From: an uncultured Acetatifactor sp.
Lineage (GTDB): Bacteria > Bacillota > Clostridia > Lachnospirales > Lachnospiraceae
Direction of reading: 5' to 3'
Assembly (NCBI GenBank): GCA_910583845.1
Contig: CAJUAB010000017.1
Coordinates: 5,859 to 69,858 of the forward strand
DNA length: 64,000 nucleotides
In this document: in pieces, positions 8,383-17,455 of the stretch
How the letters are laid out: each line of letters begins with the position of its first letter
Position numbering within the stretch: the stretch's first letter is position 1
Made by a program: the position numbers and the translations under genes
The notes under the pieces: model-generated
Database searches by the model: none
What the model saw: the letters and a program-made list of their open reading frames with translations, nothing else
What the model was told of the DNA's origin: nothing

Positions 8383-9615
8383 TTACCTGCGGAACAACTC
8401 CGCAAGTTTCTCCTCGTTCAGCTTGGAGCCGATGACGCAGATCTTCCCTGTGACTTCCGGCTTGCCGTCCCGTACATCGTGCTCCTGGGGCACATAGTCA
8501 AAATAGACCCAGCTGCCGTCCCCTGTGGGCACCATCCCCTTGGAGCGCAGAATCATGCCGTAATCCCCCGTATCCAGCGCGGACAGGATCTTCTCAATCT
8601 CCTCCGCCGTGTAAGTGTTGGGAGTCTCCATGCCCCAGCTGCCAAACACCTCGTCCGCATGATGGTGGCCGTGGTGATCGTGGTGATGACCATGATCATG
8701 CTCTCCATCGCCGTCATGATGATGGCCGCAGCTGCACACCCCGTTTTCATCATAGTGGTGGTGATGCCCCTGTTGCTCTTCATGGTCATGGCCTCCGTGA
8801 TCATGGCTTCCATGCTCATGCTCGTGGCTGTGCTCTTCCCCGTGATCATGGTCTCCATGCTCATGCTCGTGGCCGCACCCTTCCCCGTGATCATGGCCGT
8901 GCTCTTCCTCTCCATGGTGATGTCCGCAGGCACATACCCCATTCTCATCATAATGATGATGGTGCTCATGCTCTCTGGCATGCTCCAGCATCTCTTTCAT
9001 CATATCATCCAGATTATCCACCCCTTCGATGGTCTCCAGAATCGCCTTGCCCTCCAGGTCTTCCCAGGGCGTCGTGATAATGGTAGCAGCTCCATTGTGC
9101 TGACGTATCAGTTCCACTGCCGCCTGTAGCTTCTCCTGCGGCATCTTCCCGGTTCTGCTCAATATAATCGTTCCCGCATGGGCGATCTGATTGATAAAAA
9201 ACTCCCCGAAATTCTTAATATACATCCTGCACTTGGAGGCATCCACCACCGCTACGGCGCTGTTTACCTTCACCTCCAGATCGGCTGCCACGTTTTCCAC
9301 CGCTTTCACCACATCGGAGAGCTTGCCCACACCGGAGGGCTCAATCAGCACCCGGTCTGGCCTGTAGGTGGTCAGCACCTCTTTCAGGGACGCGCCGAAA
9401 TCACCCACAAGAGAGCAGCAGATGCAGCCGGAATTCATCTCCTTGATTTCGATTCCCGCATCCTTCAGGAAACCGCCGTCAATGCCGATCTCTCCAAACT
9501 CGTTCTCGATCAGCACTACCTGCGTATCCTGCAATGCCTCCTTTATCAGCTTTTTGATCAATGTGGTCTTACCTGCTCCGAGAAAACCGGATACAATATC
9601 AATTTTAGTCATCAT
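8383..9615 (-). CDS. COG0523 (CobW/ZNG1-type) GTPase with long His-rich region
   Basis: A 410-residue metallochaperone-like GTPase. Walker A is GFLGAGKTT at residues 10-18, the COG0523 metal motif GCICC is near residue 64, and a CobW C-terminal domain begins at about residue 325 (FGSWGMET). Between them, roughly residues 215-325, is a histidine/aspartate/glutamate-rich linker with repeated HEHEHGDHDHG-type blocks and two HHHHYDENGVC-(A/S)-CGHHH units. Such regions bind zinc, nickel or cobalt. The family moves metal into client enzymes at the expense of GTP. No Zur-type site was recognised upstream. Confidence 0.9.
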   Translation of the reverse strand: MMTKIDIVSGFLGAGKTTLIKKLIKEALQDTQVVLIENEFGEIGIDGGFLKDAGIEIKEMNSGCICCSLVGDFGASLKEVLTTYRPDRVLIEPSGVGKLSDVVKAVENVAADLEVKVNSAVAVVDASKCRMYIKNFGEFFINQIAHAGTIILSRTGKMPQEKLQAAVELIRQHNGAATIITTPWEDLEGKAILETIEGVDNLDDMMKEMLEHAREHEHHHHYDENGVCACGHHHGEEEHGHDHGEGCGHEHEHGDHDHGEEHSHEHEHGSHDHGGHDHEEQQGHHHHYDENGVCSCGHHHDGDGEHDHGHHHDHHGHHHADEVFGSWGMETPNTYTAEEIEKILSALDTGDYGMILRSKGMVPTGDGSWVYFDYVPQEHDVRDGKPEVTGKICVIGSKLNEEKLAELFRR

Positions 9616-9661
9616 TCCTCTTCCTTTCTTATTCTGATCCCTTATATTCCCTACCTGCGCC

Positions 9662-9705
9662 AGAGCGTGTTGGAAAAATGCTTTCCGTCAGATGTGCGTC
9701 ACAAC
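9662..9705. repeat. Dispersed intergenic repeat, copy A
   Basis: Begins AGAGCGTGTTGGAAAAATGC and shares CTTTCCGTCAGATGTGCGTCAC with copy B at 12646-12742. Partial copy C is at 14091-14121 and copy D at 49815-49911. All copies lie between genes. Confidence 0.6.
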
Positions 9706-9845
9706 GCCTGTATGCCCACGTACACGCCGGTTGGTCTCACAAGCCATAACCGTTACCCTTTATTGTCTTACAAATCTCTCTGATTGTCAATATCCGCACC
9801 CTTTAAAAAATGTATGAAAAAATTATTAATCTTTTTATAAGAATA

Positions 9846-9874
9846 TTGCATATCGTAAATTCGACCTTTATAAT
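9846..9874 (+). promoter_or_regulatory. Sigma-A promoter for the GT-C glycosyltransferase
   Basis: TTGCAT (9846-9851), a 17-base spacer and TATAAT (9869-9874) lie 39 bases before the start codon of the gene at 9914. Confidence 0.75.
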
Positions 9875-9913
9875 AGGAAATCAAAAGACAACCAACCCGT
9901 AGGAGGCTAGTTT

Positions 9914-11767
9914 ATGAACTCTATATTGATTGAACTCCTTGCCCCGATCATCCCTTTGCTCTTTTATCTGCACAGCGCTGACCGGAAACACAGACCGCCC
10001 GAAAACTCCGGACTGCTGGTGCGCTTTTTACTCTATTCCCTCAGCAATGTGCTGATTATCACCCTGGCGCTGATGCTAACCGGCAGTTCGGACTTATCTC
10101 TGCAGGAAAAATTTGACCGTTCCCCTGCTTTTGCCCTGAAGTTTCTGATTCTGGAAATTCTGACCATCGGAATCATCACCCTGGTTGACCAGACTCTGCT
10201 CCGCTACCAGATTCATTTTCAGGTGGCCAGCTCCAGAGTCAGCCGGTTCATCACGAAACTGCTGGTTCCCTCACTGCTGCCCCTGCTGGCCATCGCGATC
10301 CTCTGTCTGAACGGCAGCCTGATTTTCGACCATGTGCTCTGGGGTGATGAGGCCTTCTCGGTGAATACTGCCAGCAACAGCATAACCGGCATTCTGGAAA
10401 TTCTTCACTATTGGGACAACCATCCCCCTCTGTACTACCTGTGGCTGCATTTGCTGATCCGCCTCTTTGGTCAGCATGGTTTTGTCTACCACCTGAGCGC
10501 TTTTCTGCCATTCGCAGGCGGTATCCTGTTGGCTGTTACCGGGCTTCGCAGGCATTTTGGCGCCATTCCCGCCGCGCTGTTCGTCATCGTTTCCGGTCTG
10601 TCCATCCCCTGTCTCGAATATAACCAGGAGGTGCGCATGTACGCCCTGGCCTATCTGGCCCTTGTTCTTTGCTACTACTGTAGTTATCTGGTGATAAAGG
10701 GCAGCCGCCCCGCCTGGTTCTTTATGGTGTTCTTTGGGCTGGCGGCAGCATACAGCCATTATTATGCCTTGGCGGCGGCAGGCATATTGCTGTTTTGCAC
10801 AGGCGTGGGATACTTTATCCGCCGTCGCGGCAAATCCTGGATTCCAGGCACGGTCTCCCTCCTTAGTTTTGTGCTTGGGTATCTGCCCTGGCTTCCCCAG
10901 CTGCTGACCTCGGCAGGTACGGTTGCGGACGACTGGTGGATGACCTCCCTGCTGCCGGTCCACGACGCGCTGGATATGATCGCAGGCGGCAGAACCATGA
11001 GAATCATATTGCTGCCCCTGCTTCTGCTGCTTCTGCTGTCGGTTCTGGTACTGGACTGCGGACTTATCCGGATAGACGCACAAAAAGCCTCTCAGGACGC
11101 CGCCAGAGGACATCTGACCATACGGCTCTGCTCCCCCACTCTGAAAGGCTGGACCGATCGTACATATGGCTGTGTAACCGGCATTCTGACCATCGTCGGA
11201 ACACTGCTTTTTTCCTACCTGCTATGCGCTTTCATGGGCCCTGTTCTGGCGCAGCGATATCTGTACCCTCTCTGCGGCATTTTCACCATGATCCTTGTCA
11301 TGACATGCAGCCGGATGCAGGAATGGATTTCCCAATGCGCGCCGCCTGCTCACCGTTCCAAACTTATAACAGGGGGCAAGTGCTGCCTGCTGATCATCTG
11401 CTGTGTTCTTCTGTTCACCGGACTGCAGAATTTTAACGTTTACCGCCTCCGCGTGGAAGGAGAAAAAAAGGAAACCGCCGAGACACTGGCTCTCATAGGG
11501 GAGCCTGATCCTTCTGTCCCCATGGCCGTCACAGGTGTAAAACATCTGGGATGGACTGTTCTGCAGCACTACTATCCGGGACATGAGATTATCACGGACG
11601 GCCTGACAGCTGTAGACGCCGATACTTTCTGGTACTTCTCCAAAGATTGGCTTGGGGAAGAGCAGCTGCAGCAGATGTATGAACAAGGTTACCAGATATG
11701 GGCCTATGGGGAACACTCCATCTCCCAATACCCTTTTGTCCTGTACTTTTTTGAAAGAGCCTCCTGA
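9914..11767 (+). CDS. GT-C fold membrane glycosyltransferase (PMT/ArnT-like)
   Basis: A 617-residue polytopic protein with about 11-13 hydrophobic helices. The first large extracytoplasmic loop has the GT-C acidic motif GDEAF near residue 143, followed by WDNHPPLYYLWLHLL, which matches family 39/83-type glycosyltransferases using polyprenyl-phosphate sugars. The C-terminal soluble tail of about 110 residues is periplasm-side. AGGAGG precedes the start. It is one of few plus-strand genes, has its own promoter, and ends one base from the convergent protease gene. Its target could be surface glycan or lipid; the nearby glycan island supports that only by proximity. Confidence 0.85.
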   Translation: MNSILIELLAPIIPLLFYLHSADRKHRPPENSGLLVRFLLYSLSNVLIITLALMLTGSSDLSLQEKFDRSPAFALKFLILEILTIGIITLVDQTLLRYQIHFQVASSRVSRFITKLLVPSLLPLLAIAILCLNGSLIFDHVLWGDEAFSVNTASNSITGILEILHYWDNHPPLYYLWLHLLIRLFGQHGFVYHLSAFLPFAGGILLAVTGLRRHFGAIPAALFVIVSGLSIPCLEYNQEVRMYALAYLALVLCYYCSYLVIKGSRPAWFFMVFFGLAAAYSHYYALAAAGILLFCTGVGYFIRRRGKSWIPGTVSLLSFVLGYLPWLPQLLTSAGTVADDWWMTSLLPVHDALDMIAGGRTMRIILLPLLLLLLLSVLVLDCGLIRIDAQKASQDAARGHLTIRLCSPTLKGWTDRTYGCVTGILTIVGTLLFSYLLCAFMGPVLAQRYLYPLCGIFTMILVMTCSRMQEWISQCAPPAHRSKLITGGKCCLLIICCVLLFTGLQNFNVYRLRVEGEKKETAETLALIGEPDPSVPMAVTGVKHLGWTVLQHYYPGHEIITDGLTAVDADTFWYFSKDWLGEEQLQQMYEQGYQIWAYGEHSISQYPFVLYFFERAS

Positions 11768-11768
11768 T

Positions 11769-12551
11769 CTACTCTCTGTTGGCCTCCATCACACTCCAGG
11801 GCAATACGGCAATCTGATCCGCCTCGTTACCGCCGCAGAGGATACCCGCCAGAATCCCTTCCCGGGTAAATACACCGCCGCCGGACGCTCCCGGAACCAC
11901 ACAGGCGTGCCCCAGCAGCATATAATTTTCAAAATCCTCCATGTAAATCCAGGGGTCCACTACACTGCCTCCGGGGATGTCGTGCCCGGCATCCTCTACG
12001 GCCCCCGGTATCCACAGCGCCTGTCCCGCCTCAAGGCGCTCACAGCTCTCTTTATCCTGCCTGGCTTCCTGCCAGACGGCCCCCCTCTCCTCCGCCTCCC
12101 GCAGGGACACCTCCAGAAATGCCACATCGACCCGATCGGAAATATGAAGCGTCCGGGCTTCCACCGGCTCCCCCCGGTCAAACAGCGCCGTCATGGGACT
12201 GTTATCCCGGGCCACATGAGCCGCCGTGGCAATCACCAGCCTCTCCTCATCCGCGGACCAGACCACGCCGCTGCCCATGTATTGAGGGCCGGAAATCTGA
12301 ACCGTCGCCTGCCTGAGATACTGCCGCAGATCCTCCTGTCCGCCGTCATCTCCCGGATTTTCCCCGGCGGCAGAGCCTCCCGGTGCCTGGGGATCTGTGT
12401 CCCATACCGTTCTCCCATCTTCCTGCCCAAATTGTGCAAATCCGGGTTGCACTGCCGCGGATTGCTCCTTTTCCGTCTGCGGCTCACCGCAGGCTGCCAA
12501 TATCCATATAAGGATGACAGTACTCAACCATCCTCTGATTCTTCTTACCAT
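11769..12551 (-). CDS. Trypsin-like serine protease, predicted lipoprotein
   Basis: A 260-residue S1-type protease. Residues 1-20 form a signal peptide ending in the lipobox ILAAC, predicting a membrane-anchored extracellular enzyme. A Pro/Glu/Gly-rich linker leads to the catalytic domain with the triad His in ATAAHVA, Asp in RVDVAFLEV and Ser in GASGGGVF. No PDZ domain follows, unlike HtrA. The start at 12551 gives a canonical signal peptide and follows GGAG; the longer frame to 12644 does not. It is convergent with the GT-C gene. Confidence 0.88.
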   Translation of the reverse strand: MVRRIRGWLSTVILIWILAACGEPQTEKEQSAAVQPGFAQFGQEDGRTVWDTDPQAPGGSAAGENPGDDGGQEDLRQYLRQATVQISGPQYMGSGVVWSADEERLVIATAAHVARDNSPMTALFDRGEPVEARTLHISDRVDVAFLEVSLREAEERGAVWQEARQDKESCERLEAGQALWIPGAVEDAGHDIPGGSVVDPWIYMEDFENYMLLGHACVVPGASGGGVFTREGILAGILCGGNEADQIAVLPWSVMEANRE

Positions 12552-12645
12552 TTTACTCCGCAAAAATTCCGCCCCCCACGCCGTATAAATATCCCTTTTT
12601 CCCAAACCGCGATTTTCACAGCCCATCACATCTGCCTGCCCCAAA

Positions 12646-12742
12646 GTCTGTTTGAAAATGTTTTCTGTCAGATGCGCGTCACAATTTGCGGGAAGTTTGG
12701 GACGTACAGATGGCGGAAATGATTTTTATACAAGCTCCGGAC
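12646..12742. repeat. Dispersed intergenic repeat, copy B
   Basis: Runs from GTTTGAAAATGTTTTCTGTC to GAAATGATTTTTATACAAGC. Both ends match copy D (49815-49911): the left TTTGAA...TTTCTG and the right CAGATGGC(A/G)GAAATGATTTTT...GCTCCGGA. The middle is diverged. Confidence 0.6.
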
Positions 12743-12751
12743 TTTAACAGC

Positions 12752-12787
12752 AAAATCCCAGTATTTATCACAAATACTGGGATTTTA
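12752..12787 (-). terminator. Rho-independent terminator of rnpB
   Basis: AAAATCCCAGTATTT and AAATACTGGGATTTT form a nearly perfect hairpin directly after the 3' end of the RNase P RNA, with a short T-run on the minus strand. Confidence 0.85.
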
Positions 12788-13152
12788 GCATAAGCAGAAC
12801 GATAAGCCGGGTTATGTCGTTGAGCGATCATCTATCTAGGACACCTGTCGCCAGGTGCCTCCAGCGACCTACCTGAAAGCAGGCCGGGCAAGCCTTTCGC
12901 TTTCGTTTTGGTCTTGCTTCGGATGGGGTTTACATGGCTCCGCCTGTTACCAGGCGGACGGTAGTCTCTTAAGCTGCCTTTCCACCCTTACCAGGAAACC
13001 TCCGCATTACGGTTCATTTCCTGGCGGTATATCTCTGTTGCACTGGCCTTGGAGTCGCCTCCACCGGACGTTATCCGGCATCCTGCCCTGTGAAGCCCGG
13101 ACTTTCCTCACCCACGCTGCCATGGCTGCGATCGCCTGTCCTGCTTACACTT
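12788..13152 (-). ncRNA. rnpB: RNase P RNA, bacterial
   Basis: The catalytic RNA of RNase P, which matures tRNA 5' ends. Conserved universal segments read on the minus strand: GAGGAAAGTCCGGGCT near the 5' end, the ACAGAGATATACCGCC region mid-molecule, and the 3' ATAACCCGGCTTAT. The 5' GTAAGCAGGAC and 3' GTTCTGCTTAT ends pair as helix P1, fixing the boundaries to within a few bases. Length about 365 nt. A terminator follows at once. Confidence 0.95.
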
Positions 13153-13215
13153 TCAGATCATATCACAAACCGGAGCTTTTGGCAACTCCCGAAAGTTTTC
13201 TGCTTTATATGCCGA

Positions 13216-14076
13216 TCAAAGCCGAAGATTCAGAAACCCGATCGCCATCTCCATATATTTTTCAGGGATATCCAGACCGTTTACGCATTCTCCCGCTTCC
13301 CGGCATAATTGGTTGGCTGACTGAATGCATGCATAGGTGAAATCTTCCCCCGTATGGAGCAGATGGATATTCAGTCTGGTCCAGCACGGAGCCTTTTTGT
13401 CAAGTCCTGATGTCTCATATTCTTTTACAACCGCGTCCACATCATACGCAACCTGAAAAAATTCCTCTTCCCAGCCGTTGTTTGTCCCATGCAATACCAT
13501 GTACTGGCTCTTCCCGCCATTGTGCAGGGGGATTCCCACAGAACCGGGATTAATCAGTTTTTTAGATCCGAATGACCTGCTCTCCTGAATGTGGGTATGG
13601 GCCCCGATCAGAAAATCCACATCCAGCTCCTTCATAATCTCTTCCACATTCTTATTCTCCGGAACAAGGGCTTCCCGGGAAGAGGTGAGAGAGCCGTGGC
13701 AATATCTGAAAGGAGGAAAACCGTCCTTTTGATATAAACCCTTTATATCAAGGCTTTCAAAGAAATCCAGATCCTCTCCGGAAAGATTTTCATATGTATA
13801 GAGGAGACTCCCGCTGGTGGAGAAATAAGTCCATTTTTCATCCGGATTCTTCCTATGGTTTAACATATATTCTTCCCTGTTTCCACGGATCAAACGGCAT
13901 TTATGTCTTCTGTTCATCTCATGGAGAATCCGGATGGTTTTCTGCGGATATGCACAGTCGCTTATATAGTCGCCCAGAAAAATAAATTCGTCCACATTCC
14001 TTTCAAGAGCATGATTGATACAGGTCTCAAAAGCTATATGGTTGCTGTGTATATCCCCCATCACCGCGATTTTCAT
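13216..14076 (-). CDS. Calcineurin-like metallophosphoesterase
   Basis: The 286-residue protein carries the full metal-ligand series of YfcE/MJ0936-type phosphoesterases: GDIHSN (residues 7-12), FLGDYISD, RGNREE, and GAHTH followed by NPGSVG. It is cytoplasmic, and the substrate is unknown. The start at 14076 follows AGGGAGGATTTTAT. It stands at the downstream edge of the glycan island, about 170 bases from the radical SAM gene, with a dispersed-repeat fragment in between; whether it belongs to that operon is unclear. Confidence 0.88.
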   Translation of the reverse strand: MKIAVMGDIHSNHIAFETCINHALERNVDEFIFLGDYISDCAYPQKTIRILHEMNRRHKCRLIRGNREEYMLNHRKNPDEKWTYFSTSGSLLYTYENLSGEDLDFFESLDIKGLYQKDGFPPFRYCHGSLTSSREALVPENKNVEEIMKELDVDFLIGAHTHIQESRSFGSKKLINPGSVGIPLHNGGKSQYMVLHGTNNGWEEEFFQVAYDVDAVVKEYETSGLDKKAPCWTRLNIHLLHTGEDFTYACIQSANQLCREAGECVNGLDIPEKYMEMAIGFLNLRL

Positions 14077-14090
14077 ATAAAATCCTCCCT

Positions 14091-14121
14091 GGAGCGTGTT
14101 TGAATAATGCTTTCCGGATGG
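14091..14121. repeat. Dispersed intergenic repeat, partial copy C
   Basis: GGAGCGTGTTTGAATAATGC then TTTCCGGATGG matches the left end of copies A and D only. Confidence 0.5.
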
Positions 14122-14248
14122 CTTCAGAATATGGATTCTTTGCTCATAGTCAGCTTATCATGAAAAACCGGATATTACAAGTACCATTTCTGCAAACTTT
14201 ATATATCTGCAAAACCATCTGCAAAACCGTCTCTTCCTCTTGTCACCC

Positions 14249-15286
14249 TTAACACTCCAGACGCCGGAGTATGGTATCCCTGGCCTCATCAATCATATCC
14301 TCCCTGGAATAGATCGAGTTCTGGCGTATTCCGCAATTTAAGCAGATTTCCGGAAGACAGAGACGACATTGCTCTTTCAACATTTCTTTTCTTTTGTTTC
14401 CATTCCAGGCATCCGACAGCGAGCACTCCCGGACATTGCCCAGTTTTTCTTTTTGCAGCAGCTGTGTACAGGGATAAATATCTCCGTTGGGAACAACTGT
14501 TAATGTATGAAAGATAAGCGGGCATACTCTCTGAGGCGCAAATTCCTGCCCATATTTGTTGATGGCCGTCTCCGATGGATCTGCTGATTCCGGAAAGCTC
14601 TTCTCCTTCCAGATGGGCACTTCCTTCTCAATGAAAACACGGTCCGCAATCGGCGCGAACAACTCAAAAAATCTCTCCTCCTCCCCCTCATCCAATGCAG
14701 TGTCAATAATCTTGATATAAATCTGTGTATTCTTTTTTATATTGTAAAAATATTGCAAATTACAGTAAAAACTTTCATAATCAATATTGTAACCGCACAC
14801 TTCCCTATAGCGCTCCGCGGATAATCCCTGCAGGGACACAACCACCCTGTCTATCCCCGCTTCCGCCAGTTCCCGGGCGTATCCGGGCGTCAGCAGAGAA
14901 CCGTTTGTATGGATGGAAATCCTCCCCTTTATCCCCATGTCCTTGATAAATCCTGCCATCCAGGGCAGCTTTCTGTTTGTCAGGGGTTCCCCATGGTGAG
15001 AGAGGGATATTTGCCTGATCTCTCCCGGAAACTGACGCAGCTGTGACACTGCTGTTTTAAATATGCTCTCGCTCATCATGCCATTTTCAGCCGCATACCC
15101 CCAAGCGCTTTTATCCCGTCTGGCCCGGAAACAATAGCCGCATTTGAAATTGCATAACTCGCTTGCGTCCAATATGACGGTAAACGGGGTTTCCAGCGGC
15201 AGCACATCTGCCAGACATGTCCTTTCCATGTCAAAGGAGGGGGCAATGTTTCCATATTTTGCTTCCTCATTCTTCGATTGATCCAT
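14249..15286 (-). CDS. Radical SAM/SPASM protein
   Basis: A 345-residue enzyme. The radical SAM cluster motif C-N-F-K-C-G-Y-C lies near residues 47-54 and the barrel continues with GEPLTNRKLPW and SIHTNGSLL. The C-terminal cysteine set (CPLIF, GDIYPCTQ, CRLCLPEICLNCG) is a SPASM-type auxiliary Fe-S domain. Such enzymes modify peptides or sugars. Here the neighbours are sugar enzymes, so modification of a glycan precursor or a small carrier is a guess. The start at 15286 follows AGAGGGGAATTTATT. It sits 18 bases after the pyruvyl transferase gene. Confidence 0.88.
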   Translation of the reverse strand: MDQSKNEEAKYGNIAPSFDMERTCLADVLPLETPFTVILDASELCNFKCGYCFRARRDKSAWGYAAENGMMSESIFKTAVSQLRQFPGEIRQISLSHHGEPLTNRKLPWMAGFIKDMGIKGRISIHTNGSLLTPGYARELAEAGIDRVVVSLQGLSAERYREVCGYNIDYESFYCNLQYFYNIKKNTQIYIKIIDTALDEGEEERFFELFAPIADRVFIEKEVPIWKEKSFPESADPSETAINKYGQEFAPQRVCPLIFHTLTVVPNGDIYPCTQLLQKEKLGNVRECSLSDAWNGNKRKEMLKEQCRLCLPEICLNCGIRQNSIYSREDMIDEARDTILRRLEC

Positions 15287-15304
15287 AATAAATTCCCCTC
15301 TGAA

Positions 15305-16609
15305 CTACATTTGAAGGAACACGTCCTCACAGCAGATATATTGTTCCCTGTCTATTCCTTTTTTCTCAAAAAAATGTTCTGCTTCATTTGAAGCTTTTAC
15401 TGGCAGAACAAAAATAATTTCATCCTTTTCCCTTTCAAATAGCTCCGGCTTAATGGTTCTGACGCCATGAAACTCAACATTTTTATATTGATCAATTACA
15501 TCTTTAAGCTTTGCGTTTGGAAATTTTTCACACATATATGAATAAAATGCCTCTGCTGCATGATTTAATCCCCAGATACTATATGTAAATATATCCTCTC
15601 TTTGATGTCGGCTTGCGATAAAAGAATATGCCCTCTCAAGGCCGGCAAAGCAAGCCTGCCGGAATCCGATATAGTTTTTCCTGCTCCGGCTTTTGAATAT
15701 GGAATCTATCTTTTCCGCCATTGAATATTCTTCATATTTTGCCTTGATCCTGCCAATCGCATTTTCCCTGATAAGCGCTTTATCATTTTCATACTCCACG
15801 GAAATAGGATGCCAGTCAATTTCTGAATAGGTGGATTTATCATAGATGGGAAGATACTGATCGAGCCACCCGAACCTCTTGTCGATCTGATTCTTTGTAA
15901 AAATGATCGGAATCCCCATAGCCATACATGGCGAGGCGACATGAAGCCGTGATGTCACTATTAAGCGGGCCTCACTTGCAAACTTATAATACTGTTTTTT
16001 CACATCGTCAAATATCGTTTCCGCGGGGATTTCACACTCGTAATATTTCTGTTGTGTCAGCATTTCATAATTTTGATACAATTCTTCCGGAATATATTTC
16101 TGCACCTCTCGGGGTACATCCACGAAAAAAACTTTATTCTGGCCTTCACTTTCTGTACGTTTCGGTAATACAGCGCTCATACATCCATTTATATATGCAG
16201 AAATATGATATTTCCCTAAAATAAGCGCCGTTGACTCGTCCCTGCATCCGATAGGTTCAAACCGCTTCAAATAAGATATGTTGTATTCATTAAAATATTC
16301 GTCCTTGCAGAACATGGATTCTATTGTCATTCCTAAAAATACAGGTATAATGTTTTCGGAAAGCGCAATTCGGTCGTCCTCCATGTAGTAGGGATTGAAC
16401 AGCGACCAGTTCAAGGGTAAAATCAGTTTCTCACCCTGATAATCACGCAAGTCGCTTACCTGTATTTTCAGTACATCTTCTCTGGAAATCGCCGCCTGAT
16501 CATATAAATAGTCAATAACCATGAATTGTAAGGTGTCTCCCATATTTACCATCTTCAGATCACTTCCTTCAAGTGTCCGGTCTCTCCATAATATATTGGC
16601 AAATCTCAT
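15305..16609 (-). CDS. Polysaccharide pyruvyl transferase family protein
   Basis: A 434-residue member of PF04230. The N-terminal NMGDTLQF and the middle IGCRDESTALIL match the family's substrate-binding regions, and the C-terminal VTSRLHVASPCMAMGIPIIF segment is its best conserved block. These enzymes add pyruvate ketals from phosphoenolpyruvate to sugars, although many family members in glycan loci have other transferase roles. The last 110 residues are extra helical sequence not typical of the core. AGGAGGGCGGACA precedes the start. Part of the minus-strand glycan operon. Confidence 0.85.
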   Translation of the reverse strand: MRFANILWRDRTLEGSDLKMVNMGDTLQFMVIDYLYDQAAISREDVLKIQVSDLRDYQGEKLILPLNWSLFNPYYMEDDRIALSENIIPVFLGMTIESMFCKDEYFNEYNISYLKRFEPIGCRDESTALILGKYHISAYINGCMSAVLPKRTESEGQNKVFFVDVPREVQKYIPEELYQNYEMLTQQKYYECEIPAETIFDDVKKQYYKFASEARLIVTSRLHVASPCMAMGIPIIFTKNQIDKRFGWLDQYLPIYDKSTYSEIDWHPISVEYENDKALIRENAIGRIKAKYEEYSMAEKIDSIFKSRSRKNYIGFRQACFAGLERAYSFIASRHQREDIFTYSIWGLNHAAEAFYSYMCEKFPNAKLKDVIDQYKNVEFHGVRTIKPELFEREKDEIIFVLPVKASNEAEHFFEKKGIDREQYICCEDVFLQM

Positions 16610-16630
16610 TGTCCGCCCTCCTGGTCATCC

Positions 16631-17455
16631 CTATTTTACCTGTGCTCCGGCTCCGCCGCAGAACGGCATGTTATCTATCTCCCGCATATCATCCTTGTCA
16701 ATTTCAAAGCCTGAAATATCCAGATTCTCCTGCATGCGCTGTCTCTTTGTAGTTTTCGGAATGGGTATTATCCCATGCTGAAAACACCATCTGATACATA
16801 TCTGCGCCTTCGTTTTCGACAATTTATCCGCTGTTTTTTGTATTATTGCATTTTCACGGATTATCTCCCCGTTTCCCAATGGTCCCCACGCTTCAATCAC
16901 AATCTGATTCTCCCTGCAGCAGGACACTGTATCTGTCTGCATGAATCCCGGATGAAACTCTATCTGGTTAATCATTGGCCTAATCTCGCAGTATTTCAAA
17001 AGAGACTCATAGTGCTTTCTCATAAAATTACAGGTTCCTATAATCTTTACCCTGTTCTCCTTATATAAACGCTCCAGCGCCCTCCATGTCTCAATATTGG
17101 TTTTTTCCCAATCGGGATATCTTCTGACTTCAGCAGGCCAGTGAATAAGGTACATATCTATATCCCCACCCAATGCTGCCGCGGATTTTTCGAACGCCCG
17201 TAAAGTCTGGTCATACCCCATATCTGAATACCACACTTTACTGGTCACGATAATTTCGCTTCGGGTTACGCCAGATTTTCTGATCCCTTCTCCTACGATC
17301 TTTTCATTGAAATAATGGGAGGCTGTATCTATAAGACGATAGCCGCATTTAAGAGCCTCAAGAATAACTTCCTCATCATAAATCCCGCATGTTCCGAATC
17401 CGACAGGCGGAAGAGAGGTATGCTTTATCGGTATATCCTTATCATTTCTAAACAT
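16631..17455 (-). CDS. Aldo/keto reductase
   Basis: A 274-residue single-domain oxidoreductase. The catalytic tetrad is visible: Asp in LIDTASHY, Tyr in the same segment, Lys in VTSKVW and His in LIHWP. The C-terminal RWCFQHGIIPIPKTTK and NLDIS are the NADP(H)-binding part. It likely reduces a sugar aldehyde or ketone, or supplies a reduced precursor to the island. The start overlaps the 3' end of the transketolase C subunit by 31 bases, showing tight operon packing. No strong ribosome binding site is seen, so coupling is likely. Confidence 0.88.
   Translation of the reverse strand: MFRNDKDIPIKHTSLPPVGFGTCGIYDEEVILEALKCGYRLIDTASHYFNEKIVGEGIRKSGVTRSEIIVTSKVWYSDMGYDQTLRAFEKSAAALGGDIDMYLIHWPAEVRRYPDWEKTNIETWRALERLYKENRVKIIGTCNFMRKHYESLLKYCEIRPMINQIEFHPGFMQTDTVSCCRENQIVIEAWGPLGNGEIIRENAIIQKTADKLSKTKAQICIRWCFQHGIIPIPKTTKRQRMQENLDISGFEIDKDDMREIDNMPFCGGAGAQVK

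Noticed and set aside
8640..8965. Long plus-strand hydrophobic frame opposite the His-rich GTPase
   Set aside because: It is the complement of His codons (ATG/GTG-rich) and yields an artefactual Met/Val-rich protein.
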